A DNA stretch of 64,000 nucleotides, from contig NZ_AUAX01000022.1 in assembly GCF_000428945.1 (NCBI RefSeq), positions 62,001 to 126,000 of the forward strand, in the 5' to 3' direction. The translations under genes and the position numbers were made by a program. Within the stretch, counting starts at the first letter, position 1. The number at the start of each line of letters is the position of its first letter. The notes under the pieces were generated by a model, which saw nothing but the letters and a program-made list of their open reading frames with translations, did not search any database and had not been told where the DNA came from. Origin of the DNA: Hamadaea tsunoensis DSM 44101 (GTDB lineage Bacteria; Actinomycetota; Actinomycetes; Mycobacteriales; Micromonosporaceae). Below, piece by piece: positions 1 to 7,460 of this stretch.

Positions 1-1
1 G

Positions 2-649
2 CACTGGTTCAGCGTGGTCGGCATCCTCGACCCGGTGGCGCTCGCGCCCGAGCTGGACTCGGCGGCGCTCATCGGCTGGCCGGTCGCGCAGAGCGTGTTC
101 GGCTTCGACGGGTACCCGACGACGATCTACACCCGGTCGCTGGACAGCCAGGTGGAGAACGTGCGGGGAGTGCTCGCCGCGACGGCGAACCCGTCGGCGC
201 CCAACGAGGTCAGCGTGTCCCGACCGTCCGACGCGCTGGTCGCCCAGCGGGCCGCCGGCACGGCGTTCACCGGCCTGCTGCTGGGCCTCGGCGCGGTGGC
301 CCTGCTCGTCGGCGGGGTCGGCGTGGCGAACACGATGGTGATCTCGGTGCTGGAACGCCGGGCGGAGATCGGCCTGCGCCGGTCGCTGGGCGCCACGCGC
401 GGCCAGATCCGGCTGCAGTTCCTGGCCGAATCCCTGCTGCTGTCCGCGCTGGGCGGGGCCGGTGGGCTGTTCCTCGGCATCCTGGTCACCACCGGGTACG
501 CCTTCTACCAGGACTGGCCGTCGGTGGTACCGGCGTGGGCGACGGTCGGCGGCCTGGCCGCGACCATCCTCATCGGAGGGATGGCGGGGCTGTACCCGGC
601 GATCCGGGCCGCGCGCCTGTCACCCACCGAAGCCCTGGCCACCCCCTGA
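2..649 (+). CDS. ABC transporter permease, MacB/FtsX type (C-terminal part)
   Basis: The frame is open from base 2, so the start lies upstream of the window and only about the last 215 residues are present. The visible part has a stretch of periplasmic-type domain, then three hydrophobic segments (roughly residues 82-107, 130-160 and 175-198 of the visible part). The segment after the first helix, with EIGLRRSLGATRGQIRLQF, is typical of the FtsX/MacB core. The end, LYPAIRAARLSPTEALATP, is the classic C-terminus of MacB-like permeases. Such proteins pair with an ATPase of the LolD/MacB kind in lipoprotein or peptide export and envelope stress; the partner would be upstream. Family assignment is firm, substrate unknown. 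Confidence 0.85.
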   Translation, partial: HWFSVVGILDPVALAPELDSAALIGWPVAQSVFGFDGYPTTIYTRSLDSQVENVRGVLAATANPSAPNEVSVSRPSDALVAQRAAGTAFTGLLLGLGAVALLVGGVGVANTMVISVLERRAEIGLRRSLGATRGQIRLQFLAESLLLSALGGAGGLFLGILVTTGYAFYQDWPSVVPAWATVGGLAATILIGGMAGLYPAIRAARLSPTEALATP

Positions 650-684
650 CGCCCCTCCCTGGGGCCCCTCCCAGGGGCCGCTTG

Positions 685-765
685 CTTGATCCCGTTTGGA
701 TCAGGGATCGCCACGTGATCTTGGGTCAAGATTCGGGTGATTTCCCTGATCCAAACGGGATCAAG
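685..765. repeat. Palindromic repeat A, copy 1
   Basis: An 81-bp imperfect inverted repeat: left arm CTTGATCCCGTTTGGATCAG, right arm CTGATCCAAACGGGATCAAG, with a centre containing TCTTGG and AAGATTCGGGTGATT. It lies between two convergent genes. Near-identical copies are at 1842, 13447 and 47544. It could act as a bidirectional terminator. Confidence 0.9.
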
Positions 766-779
766 AGCAGGCGGGGCGG

Positions 780-1046
780 TCAGCGGGTGAGCTCGGCGGG
801 AACCGCGTCCAGCGCCTCCTGGATGGCGGCGACCAGGCGGCGGGCCGACTCCGCGGTCAGCTCCAGCGCGATCCGGGCGGCCGGGCCCTTCGCCGGGTCG
901 GTGAAGTCGATGTTGAGCGTGTGGTCCGCCATCGCGTGGACCGGGTGGTCGAAATAGACGGTCGCGTCGGTCACGCGCAGCCAGCTGCCGCCCGGTCCCT
1001 TGCCGGAGCCGTCGACGCACAGGCACACGGTCTCGTAGGTGCACAT
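780..1046 (-). CDS. Small DUF6295-like protein
   Basis: This 88-residue protein begins MCTYETVCLCVDGSGKG and carries YFDHPVHAMADHTLNIDF, features I associate with the actinobacterial DUF6295 family; no biochemical role is known to me. There is no signal peptide or membrane segment, so it is probably cytoplasmic. The N-terminal Cys residues (Cys2, Cys8, Cys10) could bind metal, but that is speculation. The start codon lies 3 bases after the stop of the dienelactone-hydrolase gene, so the two are almost certainly co-transcribed. The family name is from memory and the assignment is moderate. Confidence 0.75.
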   Translation of the reverse strand: MCTYETVCLCVDGSGKGPGGSWLRVTDATVYFDHPVHAMADHTLNIDFTDPAKGPAARIALELTAESARRLVAAIQEALDAVPAELTR

Positions 1047-1049
1047 CGC

Positions 1050-1793
1050 TCAGCCCGCCAGGTGCTTGCCGTAGAAGGCCGCGATCCGCTCCCAGCCGTC
1101 GTTCGCCGCGGCCACCCGGTACGCGGGCCGGTCGACCGCGAAGAACGCGTGCCCGGCCTCGTCGTAGGTGTGCTCCTCGAAGTCCTTGCCGTGGGCGGCC
1201 AGGATGTCGCGCAGCTCGGCCACCTGCTCCGGGCCGGGGTACTTGTCGTCCGCCCCGAACAGGCCGAGCAGCGGCGTACGCAGATTCGGCAGCTCCTCGA
1301 CCAGATTGCGGCGCATCGGCATGCCCTCGGGCGGCGTACCGGTGACGAAGGCGCCGTAGCAGTCGACGGCCGCGTCGAGGTCGAGACGGCAGGCCGCGAG
1401 CACGGACTGCCGGCCGCCGGAGCAGTAGCCGATCACGCCGACCCGGCCGTTGGCGGTGTCCAACCCCCGCAGGTACGCGGCCGCGCCCGCCACGTCGCCG
1501 ACGAGCCGGTCGTCGGGGACGCCGCCCTGGGCCCGGGCCGTGGCCGCGGCGTCGTCGGGGGCGGCGCCGGGCGCTTCACGCCAGTAGAGGTTGGGGCAGA
1601 TCGCGTCGTAGCCGAGTTCGGCGAACCGGCGGACGATCTCCTTGGTGGCGCGGTCGTAGCCGGGCATGTGGTGGATGACGACCACCCCGCCCCGCCGATC
1701 GGTCTCCGCGGGCCGGGCCAGGTAGGCCTCGATCTCGTCGCCGCCGTCCCCAGTGATCTTGATCGTGCTGGTGGTCATCGAGTCGCTCATCAC
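1050..1793 (-). CDS. Dienelactone hydrolase family protein
   Basis: A 247-residue alpha/beta hydrolase. The nucleophile elbow is GYCSGG with Cys124; the other triad members are probably Asp182 or Asp183 (FGADDKYPG) and His215 (DEAGHAFF). Cys rather than Ser at the elbow is the mark of carboxymethylenebutenolidase (dienelactone hydrolase) enzymes, which open enol-lactone rings in aromatic degradation. Many family members have other ester or lactone substrates, and no aromatic pathway genes are nearby, so the substrate is open. No signal peptide. Start candidates at residues 1, 2 and 6 are all close together. It heads a two-gene unit with the small protein downstream. Confidence 0.85.
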   Translation of the reverse strand: MMSDSMTTSTIKITGDGGDEIEAYLARPAETDRRGGVVVIHHMPGYDRATKEIVRRFAELGYDAICPNLYWREAPGAAPDDAAATARAQGGVPDDRLVGDVAGAAAYLRGLDTANGRVGVIGYCSGGRQSVLAACRLDLDAAVDCYGAFVTGTPPEGMPMRRNLVEELPNLRTPLLGLFGADDKYPGPEQVAELRDILAAHGKDFEEHTYDEAGHAFFAVDRPAYRVAAANDGWERIAAFYGKHLAG

Positions 1794-1841
1794 GTGATGA
1801 AATCACGCCTGCCTGAGCCGCGAGACAGGACCCGTCGCCCC

Positions 1842-1922
1842 CTTGATCCCGCTTGGATCAGGGATCCCCACGTAATCTTGGGTCAAGATTCGGGTGATTT
1901 CCCTGATCCAAACGGGATCAAG
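1842..1922. repeat. Palindromic repeat A, copy 2
   Basis: Second copy of the 81-bp inverted repeat (left arm with one change, GCTTGGATC instead of GTTTGGATC). It sits between two genes of the minus strand, downstream of the acid phosphatase stop in genomic coordinates reversed, and is extended on its right by tandem copies of its own arm. Confidence 0.9.
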
Positions 1923-1971
1923 GCCAAACGGGATCAAGGCCAAACGGGATCAAGCGCCAAACGGGATCAAG
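1923..1971. repeat. Three tandem 16-bp units derived from repeat A arm
   Basis: GCCAAACGGGATCAAG occurs at 1923-1938, 1939-1954 and (after one extra C) 1956-1971. Each unit equals the outer end of the right arm of repeat A plus GCC. Together with the parent palindrome this gives four arm ends facing one left arm. Confidence 0.9.
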
Positions 1972-1974
1972 CGG

Positions 1975-2805
1975 TCAGGGGAGGAAGTAGTTCGGGTTGG
2001 GGAGCTTGAAGGTGCGGTCGGCGTACCCGCCTTCGAGGTCGCTGTACTGGTCGCCGAAGTTCGCGACGATGTCGTAGCCCAGCGCCTCGATGTGCGCCCG
2101 CGTCGCCGTCTTGTAGTGCAGCGTCGTGCACGACCCGTTCGGGTCGCCGGCGCACACGGCCTTCAGGTAGTCCGGGTAGTCCGCGACGGCCGGCTTGGTG
2201 AACAGGCCGTCCTCCCCGTTGACGAGGGTCGTGGGCTGCGGATATCCGGCGTCGACACCGACACCGTCCGAGGTCAGGTTGCCCAGCGTGGCCGCCTCCT
2301 GGGCCGCCGGACGGCCGGTGAGGTAGAAGACGGCGTACCCGGCGCGCTGGGCGGCGGTCACCATGTCCACCATGCCGGGCACGGCCGGGAACAGCTGGCC
2401 GTTGACGTAGGTCGCGTTCGTCGCCGGGTTGTACGCGAAGTTGCTGGCGACCTCGTAGTTCCAGGTCAGCAGGGTCGTGTCGTCGACGTCGAGCAGGATC
2501 GCCTTCGGGGCGCCGCCGTGGTGGTGCGCGGTCAGCCAGCGGGATCCGGCGGCGGCGACGCTCTTCGCCTCGTGGGCGTAGTTGCTGTCGGGCGAGGAGA
2601 CGCCGGTGTTCAGCGGGTCGCCGTAGTAGTTGCGGATCTGCTGGCGCAGCACGTCGATGTTGGTGATCTGGTCGGCGTACTTCGGGGTGAAGGTCTTGAT
2701 GGCCGGCTGGGCGGCCGTGTCGGCGTACGCGACGCCGCCGACGGTGAGGCCGATCAGCGCGAGGGCCGTGGTGACGGCCAGGCGCCGGGTTCGGGAGACT
2801 GCCAC
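1975..2805 (-). CDS. Secreted HAD-family acid phosphatase
   Basis: This 276-residue protein starts with a Sec signal peptide (residues 1-28, ending GVAYADT). The HAD motif I is LLDVDDTTL, with nucleophile Asp106 and acid/base Asp108. Motif II is FYLTGRP and the later NFGDQYSDLEGG holds the acidic motif IV. This matches the acid phosphatase class B/plant vegetative-storage-protein-like branch (HAD family acid phosphatase), which removes phosphate from organic monoesters outside the cell. Start is GTG 2805, with GGAG six bases upstream. It stands alone, with repeat A and its tandem extension after its stop codon. Confidence 0.88.
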   Translation of the reverse strand: MAVSRTRRLAVTTALALIGLTVGGVAYADTAAQPAIKTFTPKYADQITNIDVLRQQIRNYYGDPLNTGVSSPDSNYAHEAKSVAAAGSRWLTAHHHGGAPKAILLDVDDTTLLTWNYEVASNFAYNPATNATYVNGQLFPAVPGMVDMVTAAQRAGYAVFYLTGRPAAQEAATLGNLTSDGVGVDAGYPQPTTLVNGEDGLFTKPAVADYPDYLKAVCAGDPNGSCTTLHYKTATRAHIEALGYDIVANFGDQYSDLEGGYADRTFKLPNPNYFLP

Positions 2806-2906
2806 TGTCCGCTCCTATCCGGGAGGTTAACCCCGGGCATCGGGAATGTGAACAGAGGGCACCGTAACCCGGCGATCATGGAGCCGCCACCGCGACCCAC
2901 CCCGGA

Positions 2907-3572
2907 TCAGTTTCCGCCGAAGATGCGGCTGAGCAGACCCTTCTTCTTGCGCTGCCGCGGCACGACCGTCTTCTCGACCGACTTCGTGTGCTCGACGTGC
3001 TCCTCGACCGTGTGGTGGTCGGCGTCCTTGACCTTGACGTCGGTGGCGATGTCGGTCTTGGTGTCGGTCTCGATGCCCTTCCTGGTCACCTTGCGGCGCG
3101 TCTTGGTCTTCTCCACCACCGTCGCGTCGACCTCGGCCTCGTCGGCGGTCTGGTACTCGGCCGCCGGCTTCGCGCTCGCCTTGCGGTAGCGCAGCGGCTC
3201 CCACAGCGGTCCGGGGATCACGTGCACGCCGAAGTGCGTACGGTGGTGGACCGCGCAGAGCGCCTCCAGGTTGCCCGGTGACTCGATCCACTCCTGGAAC
3301 TCGTCGTCGGAGTCGATGCTGAGGCCGAGCTGCTTGTTCAGCCGGTCGAAGTCGACCGCGTTGGTCTGGGAGAACTCGATGTGGGAGTGGTGCAGCTCCA
3401 CGTTGCCGCCGCAGTAGTCGTCGTTGATCACGCACTGCCACAGACCCTGCCGCTTCATCCGAGCCTTGACCTGCTCGAAGAGGTGGTAGTGCGGGTCGTC
3501 CTCGCGCGGCTCGTGCTCGGGCACGTGCGTCACCAGGTGCAGCGTCAACTTCTGGTCGTGCTCTGCGGTCAT
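2907..3572 (-). CDS. HNH nuclease-like protein with charged tail
   Basis: The first 110 of 221 residues carry an HNH-type zinc motif: CVINDDYCGG, then ELHHSHIEF, an Asn in SPGNLEAL and CAVHHRTHFG. This is the layout of HNH endonucleases that cut or nick DNA. Residues 135-205 are low-complexity and rich in Lys, Thr, Asp and Val (TKTRRKVTRKG, TDTKTDIATDVK), ending with KKKGLLSRIFGGN, a short amphipathic tail. The tail is unlike standalone homing or restriction HNH proteins and may mediate binding to a partner or membrane. No phage or restriction genes lie beside it. HNH fold likely, biological role unknown. Confidence 0.7.
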   Translation of the reverse strand: MTAEHDQKLTLHLVTHVPEHEPREDDPHYHLFEQVKARMKRQGLWQCVINDDYCGGNVELHHSHIEFSQTNAVDFDRLNKQLGLSIDSDDEFQEWIESPGNLEALCAVHHRTHFGVHVIPGPLWEPLRYRKASAKPAAEYQTADEAEVDATVVEKTKTRRKVTRKGIETDTKTDIATDVKVKDADHHTVEEHVEHTKSVEKTVVPRQRKKKGLLSRIFGGN

Positions 3573-3819
3573 CGACTCTGTCCTCGGTCCGATGCGAATC
3601 TTGACAGTCCATCATGACCGGACGGATGAGACCTTCGGAAGTGGACAATTGGACGGTCCGGGGCGGCATTGAGCTGCTCCTACGCACGATCGTAGATCTT
3701 CCCGCCGGACCCGGTAGACTTGTCCGCGCTCGGCCCCACCCATCGGCCTTCGCGCCGTACCTCCTGGTGGCCGGGAAACTCCAGCGCGCGTTCCCGCGCG
3801 CCCGTTTCCCGACCGACGG
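3573..3819. other. Divergent intergenic region
   Basis: The 247 bp between the minus-strand HNH gene and the plus-strand MFS gene must hold two promoters. I see no strong palindrome, repeat or convincing -35/-10 pair here. Confidence 0.4.
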
Positions 3820-5019
3820 GTGGTCTCTGCCGTGTCCCTGCTCCTCTCCCGCGACTTCGGTCCACTGTGGTGGGCCACCGCCATCTCCACCACCGGCGAC
3901 TTCGCCCTGCGCGTCGCGCTGCCGGTGGGCGTCCTCGCCCTGACCGGGTCGGTCGGCCAGGTGGCGGCCGTCGTCGCCGCGGGCATGCTCGGCGGCGCGC
4001 TCACGCTGCCGTTCGCCGGCGCGCTCGTCGACCGCTGGGATCGCCGCCGCACGCTCGTCGCGGCCAACGCCCTCCAGGCGCCGCTCGTGCTCGCGCTGCT
4101 CACGCGCGATCCGCGGGCGGTCGTCGCGGTGGCCTTCCTCGCCGCCGCCCTGGCGAGCTTCGTCGGCCCCGCCGAGACCGCGATCCTGCCCGGACTCGTT
4201 CCGCCCGACCGCCGCGCGGCGGCGAGTTCCCTCCTCGGCGTCGCCATGAACACCGGCCGTCTCGCCGGCCCCGTCGTGGGTGGCCTGATCGCCGCGCTCC
4301 CGCTGGTCGCGATCGTCGACGCGGCCTCCTTCGCCCTGGCCGCCGCGCTCTGCTGCCTGATCCGCGGTCGTCACCGCAGGCACGCGGGAGTACGCGTACC
4401 GGGGTGGGCGGGTCTGCGGGAAGCGGCCGCCAACCGCACCGTCCGCGCGATCCTCGCGCTGCTGGCCATCACCTCGGTCGGCGACGGGATGATGAGTACG
4501 CTCTTCGCCGTCTACGTGACCGGTCCGCTGCACGGCGGCGCCCGGGAACTCGGCTGGTGCACGTCGGCCCAGGCGGTCGGCGGCATCCTCGGCGGCCTCG
4601 TCGCGGCCCGGTTCGCCCGCCGGATCCCGCCGGTGCCGCTGATCGCCGGGTGCTACACGTTCTTCGGCCTCGTCGACCTGGCCATCTTCAACTACCCGCG
4701 GATCGGTTCCGGTGTGGCGCCGGTGGTCGCGCTGTTCGTGCTGGTCGGCGTACCGGTGGGGGTGCATGTGGGAGCGATCTGGGCGCTGTTCCAGTCGGCC
4801 ACCCCCGACGCCGTCCGCGGCCGCGCGTACGCGCTGATCTGGACGGGCGCGACGCTGACCGCGATCGCCGGAACAGCCGTCGCGGGCGCGTACGCCGACC
4901 CGGCCGACGTGATGTCCCTGCTGACCGTGCAGGGCGTCGGCCCGCTGGTCGGGGCGGCCGTCTTCGTGCTGCTGCTCAGGAGCAGAGCGACACCTTCTTG
5001 GCGGCGAGAACGTGCGTGA
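3820..5019 (+). CDS. MFS transporter
   Basis: A 399-residue major facilitator protein with about 12 hydrophobic segments. The loop after helix 2, GALVDRWDRRRTLVAAN, is the signature between helices 2 and 3, and DAVRGRAYALIWTG is typical of the MFS_3/enterobactin-exporter-like branch of drug or metabolite exporters. It would act in the cytoplasmic membrane using the proton gradient; substrate unknown. The start is GTG 3820; GTG 3832 is an alternative. The 3' end overlaps the convergent GH3 gene by 44 bp, so transcription of the two genes would collide. Confidence 0.85.
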   Translation: MVSAVSLLLSRDFGPLWWATAISTTGDFALRVALPVGVLALTGSVGQVAAVVAAGMLGGALTLPFAGALVDRWDRRRTLVAANALQAPLVLALLTRDPRAVVAVAFLAAALASFVGPAETAILPGLVPPDRRAAASSLLGVAMNTGRLAGPVVGGLIAALPLVAIVDAASFALAAALCCLIRGRHRRHAGVRVPGWAGLREAAANRTVRAILALLAITSVGDGMMSTLFAVYVTGPLHGGARELGWCTSAQAVGGILGGLVAARFARRIPPVPLIAGCYTFFGLVDLAIFNYPRIGSGVAPVVALFVLVGVPVGVHVGAIWALFQSATPDAVRGRAYALIWTGATLTAIAGTAVAGAYADPADVMSLLTVQGVGPLVGAAVFVLLLRSRATPSWRRERA

Positions 5020-6178
5020 CCGCGTTCTCCAGGCGGGCGCGGGTGAGCGTACCGGCGTTGACGGCGGCCACGATCGCGTCGGCCGTCTGCCTGGTCACCG
5101 TGGCCACGTCACCGGCCGCCGCCGTGAACATGATCATGTCGTTGCCGGCGATCAGCGCCTGCGCGGCCGCCTTGGGCACCTTGTAGCCGGCCTTGTTGAC
5201 CGCGGTGGCCGACAGCGAGTCGGTGATGACGAGGCCGTCGTACTTGAGCTGCTCGCGCAGCACCTTCGTGACCGCCTCGGGCGACAGGCTCACCGGCAGC
5301 TTGGTCAGGCCCGGCACGGTCGCGTTGGACGTCATGATCGCGGGCAGCCCGGCCTTGACCGCATCGGAGAAGGGGAGCAGGCCGGCCTTCTGCAGAGTGG
5401 TCCACGGCAACGTGGTGGCGCTGGCGGAGTCGGTGTTCGCGGACGCGTACCCGAGGCCGGGGTAGTGCTTGACGACCGGGACGACGCCCGCCTCGGCGAG
5501 CCCTTGGGCGAACGCGATGCCGGCCGCGGCGGCCTTCTTGGGGTCGAGGCTGAAGGAGCGCGACCCGTCGGGGTTGCTCTCACTCGGACCGCTGCGGTCG
5601 TCGAGGTCGAGCACGGGGGCGAGATCCATGGTGACCCCGACGGCCTTGAGCTTCCTGCCGGTGGCCAGGGCCAGCGCGCGGATCTGCGCGGGTGTCATGG
5701 TCGCGGCCATCTTGCGGGCCGACGGCAGGTCGCCAACCACATTGGACATACGCTGGACCGTGCCGCCCTCCTCGTCGGTCATGACGAACGGGGCGATGCC
5801 GCCGGGAGCCTTGGCGGACAACGTCTTCAGCGATGCGGCGAGACTCGCCGGCGCCTTCGAGCCGAACAGGATCACCCCGCCGGCACCCGCCGCCACCTGG
5901 GCGCTCGCCGTCGACACGCTGCCCTCGTTGGCGGGCACGGTGATCGTCTGCATCGCCAGCTTCTGCAGCGACCAGCCGGCCAGCGCGCCCGCCGTCGTGC
6001 AGCCCGGCGGGACGGCGCTCGGCGACACCTCCTCCGAGGGCGGCGTGCTCGACGCGCCCTCGGAGGTCGGCGTACCCGGAAGGCTCCAGGTCGGCGGGGG
6101 TGCCGTGTTGCAGGCGGCGGTCAGGAGGACCGGCAGGGCCAGCAGGACCAGGGCGGCGAGACGTCGGCGCGGGGGCAC
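4976..6178 (-). CDS. GH3 (NagZ-like) lipoprotein
   Basis: A 400-residue lipoprotein: lipobox LTAAC with Cys23, a Pro/Ser/Thr-rich linker to about residue 58, then a GH3 TIM barrel. Visible motifs are MTDEEGGTVQR, KHYPGLG (237-243) and VITDSLSATAV with the likely nucleophile Asp320. NagZ-type enzymes remove N-acetylglucosamine from cell-wall fragments or chitobiose. The classic NagZ loop ends in DSH with a catalytic His; here it reads NTDSAS, so that His is absent (Ala252). I recall related actinobacterial lipoproteins with GLG...NTD, so activity may persist by another route. It lies 18 bp downstream of the alginate-lyase-like gene, likely one operon. Confidence 0.8.
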   Translation of the reverse strand: MPPRRRLAALVLLALPVLLTAACNTAPPPTWSLPGTPTSEGASSTPPSEEVSPSAVPPGCTTAGALAGWSLQKLAMQTITVPANEGSVSTASAQVAAGAGGVILFGSKAPASLAASLKTLSAKAPGGIAPFVMTDEEGGTVQRMSNVVGDLPSARKMAATMTPAQIRALALATGRKLKAVGVTMDLAPVLDLDDRSGPSESNPDGSRSFSLDPKKAAAAGIAFAQGLAEAGVVPVVKHYPGLGYASANTDSASATTLPWTTLQKAGLLPFSDAVKAGLPAIMTSNATVPGLTKLPVSLSPEAVTKVLREQLKYDGLVITDSLSATAVNKAGYKVPKAAAQALIAGNDMIMFTAAAGDVATVTRQTADAIVAAVNAGTLTRARLENAVTHVLAAKKVSLCS

Positions 6179-6196
6179 CTGCTCAGTGTGCGGTAC

Positions 6197-7354
6197 TCAG
6201 GCCGGATTGTCGCCGTGCGTGAGGGTCTCCCACGCGACGAAGAGGTTGTCCGTGCCGGCCGGCCGTTGGGCGAGGGTGAGCGCCTCGGTGTTGGTCATGC
6301 CGTACCCGAGGCGGTTGTGCATCGCGTTGAACCCGACCTCGGTCACCGGGCCGAGCCCGAGCGTCAGCGTCCCGCCGCACAGCCACGATGGCACAGCGGC
6401 ACCGCGCTGGTAGGTCGACTGGAAACCGAGCGCCTGCCGCAGCCGCTCGCCGACCTGCGGGTACAGGTCGAGGTTCTGGATCCGCGAGGTCTCCGCGACG
6501 TGCGAGATGGCCGAGATCCCGTACCCGGTGTGGGTGAAGTCCCGGCAGGTCTCCTGGGTCAGCCCGGTCACGAACGTCGACTGGCCCTGCCAGTACGCGA
6601 TGATCTGCGAGCTGGTGGTCAGCCCGCTGCCGGGGACCGTGTAGGGCAGCGCGCCGTCCGTCGACAGGTACACGTAGGCGTGGACGCGGTTGAGGTAGCG
6701 CGTGACGGCGGCGTCATAGGTGGTGTGGTCGTCGAGGAAGACCGCGATCCCGACCGTCGCCTCCATCATGGACAGTTCCCAGTTGCCGTTCGAGTTGGAG
6801 CCGTTGCGGATCTCGGGCAGGTAGACGTTGCGCAGCATGGTCGCGAACCGCGCCGAGTTGGGCCAGCTGGAGTAGGTGTACTTGATGATCTCGGCGGCCC
6901 GCGGCCACACCGACCCGGCCCAGGCCGTCTGCAGCGGGGCGTTCGAGTTGGTGTGATCGGTGATCTTCGCCGACCACGCGTCCATCAGCGCGATCGCCTT
7001 CTTCGCGTACGCGGAGTTGCCGGAGATGTACCAGGCCAGCGCGTCGGTGTACGCGGCCAGCGCGTCCTCCCGCTCGTCGGTGCACCCGTAGTTCGGGTTC
7101 GAGTACGGGCCGCATTCGACGACCGATCGCGGCGCCGGGGTGCGGGACAGGGAGGCGTACCGGCTGCCGATCATGGCCGAGTACGCCGCACTCCACGGCT
7201 GGGCGCCCGCGGCGACCTTGCCCTTGACGAAGTCGAGCTGGGCCCGGCTGACCAGCACGCCCGGATGCACGAAGGCGGTCGCGGCGTGGGCGGGGAGCGC
7301 GGGGATCACCGCCGCGAGGCCGACGGCCAGGACGGCGAGGGCTCTACGAATCAT
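6197..7354 (-). CDS. Secreted alginate-lyase-family protein
   Basis: The protein has a Sec signal peptide (to about residue 25, ALPAHAAT) and an all-helical toroid typical of the alginate lyase family (PL5-like, Pfam Alginate_lyase). HPGVLVSRAQLDFVKGKV is the usual first block, and NGNWELSMMEATVGIAVFLDD is the central active-site-region block. Substrate could be a uronic-acid polysaccharide; true alginate activity is not implied. I chose ATG 7354 over GTG 7360 because AAGGAG sits five bases before it. It is first in a two-gene unit with the GH3 lipoprotein. Its leader contains a TTAGGAA inverted repeat. Confidence 0.8.
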   Translation of the reverse strand: MIRRALAVLAVGLAAVIPALPAHAATAFVHPGVLVSRAQLDFVKGKVAAGAQPWSAAYSAMIGSRYASLSRTPAPRSVVECGPYSNPNYGCTDEREDALAAYTDALAWYISGNSAYAKKAIALMDAWSAKITDHTNSNAPLQTAWAGSVWPRAAEIIKYTYSSWPNSARFATMLRNVYLPEIRNGSNSNGNWELSMMEATVGIAVFLDDHTTYDAAVTRYLNRVHAYVYLSTDGALPYTVPGSGLTTSSQIIAYWQGQSTFVTGLTQETCRDFTHTGYGISAISHVAETSRIQNLDLYPQVGERLRQALGFQSTYQRGAAVPSWLCGGTLTLGLGPVTEVGFNAMHNRLGYGMTNTEALTLAQRPAGTDNLFVAWETLTHGDNPA

Positions 7355-7363
7355 GGCCACTCC

Positions 7364-7384
7364 TTAGGAAGTTAAGTTTCCTAA
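7364..7384. promoter_or_regulatory. Inverted repeat TTAGGAA-N7-TTCCTAA
   Basis: A perfect 7-bp-arm palindrome lies directly upstream of the alginate-lyase-like gene and overlaps its ribosome binding site. Its position suggests a repressor site or transcript hairpin controlling the gene; the regulator is unknown. Confidence 0.55.
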
Positions 7385-7460
7385 TGGTGGGCTCGGCGGA
7401 TATGCCTGTCAATCCCTGGATATTCGTCCACGTATGTGGAAGGGATTTGTGTGAAGGGGG

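Noticed and set aside
1894-3189. A 431-codon plus-strand frame across the acid phosphatase and HNH genes
   Set aside because: Antisense shadow of two genes with clear motifs, beginning inside repeat A.
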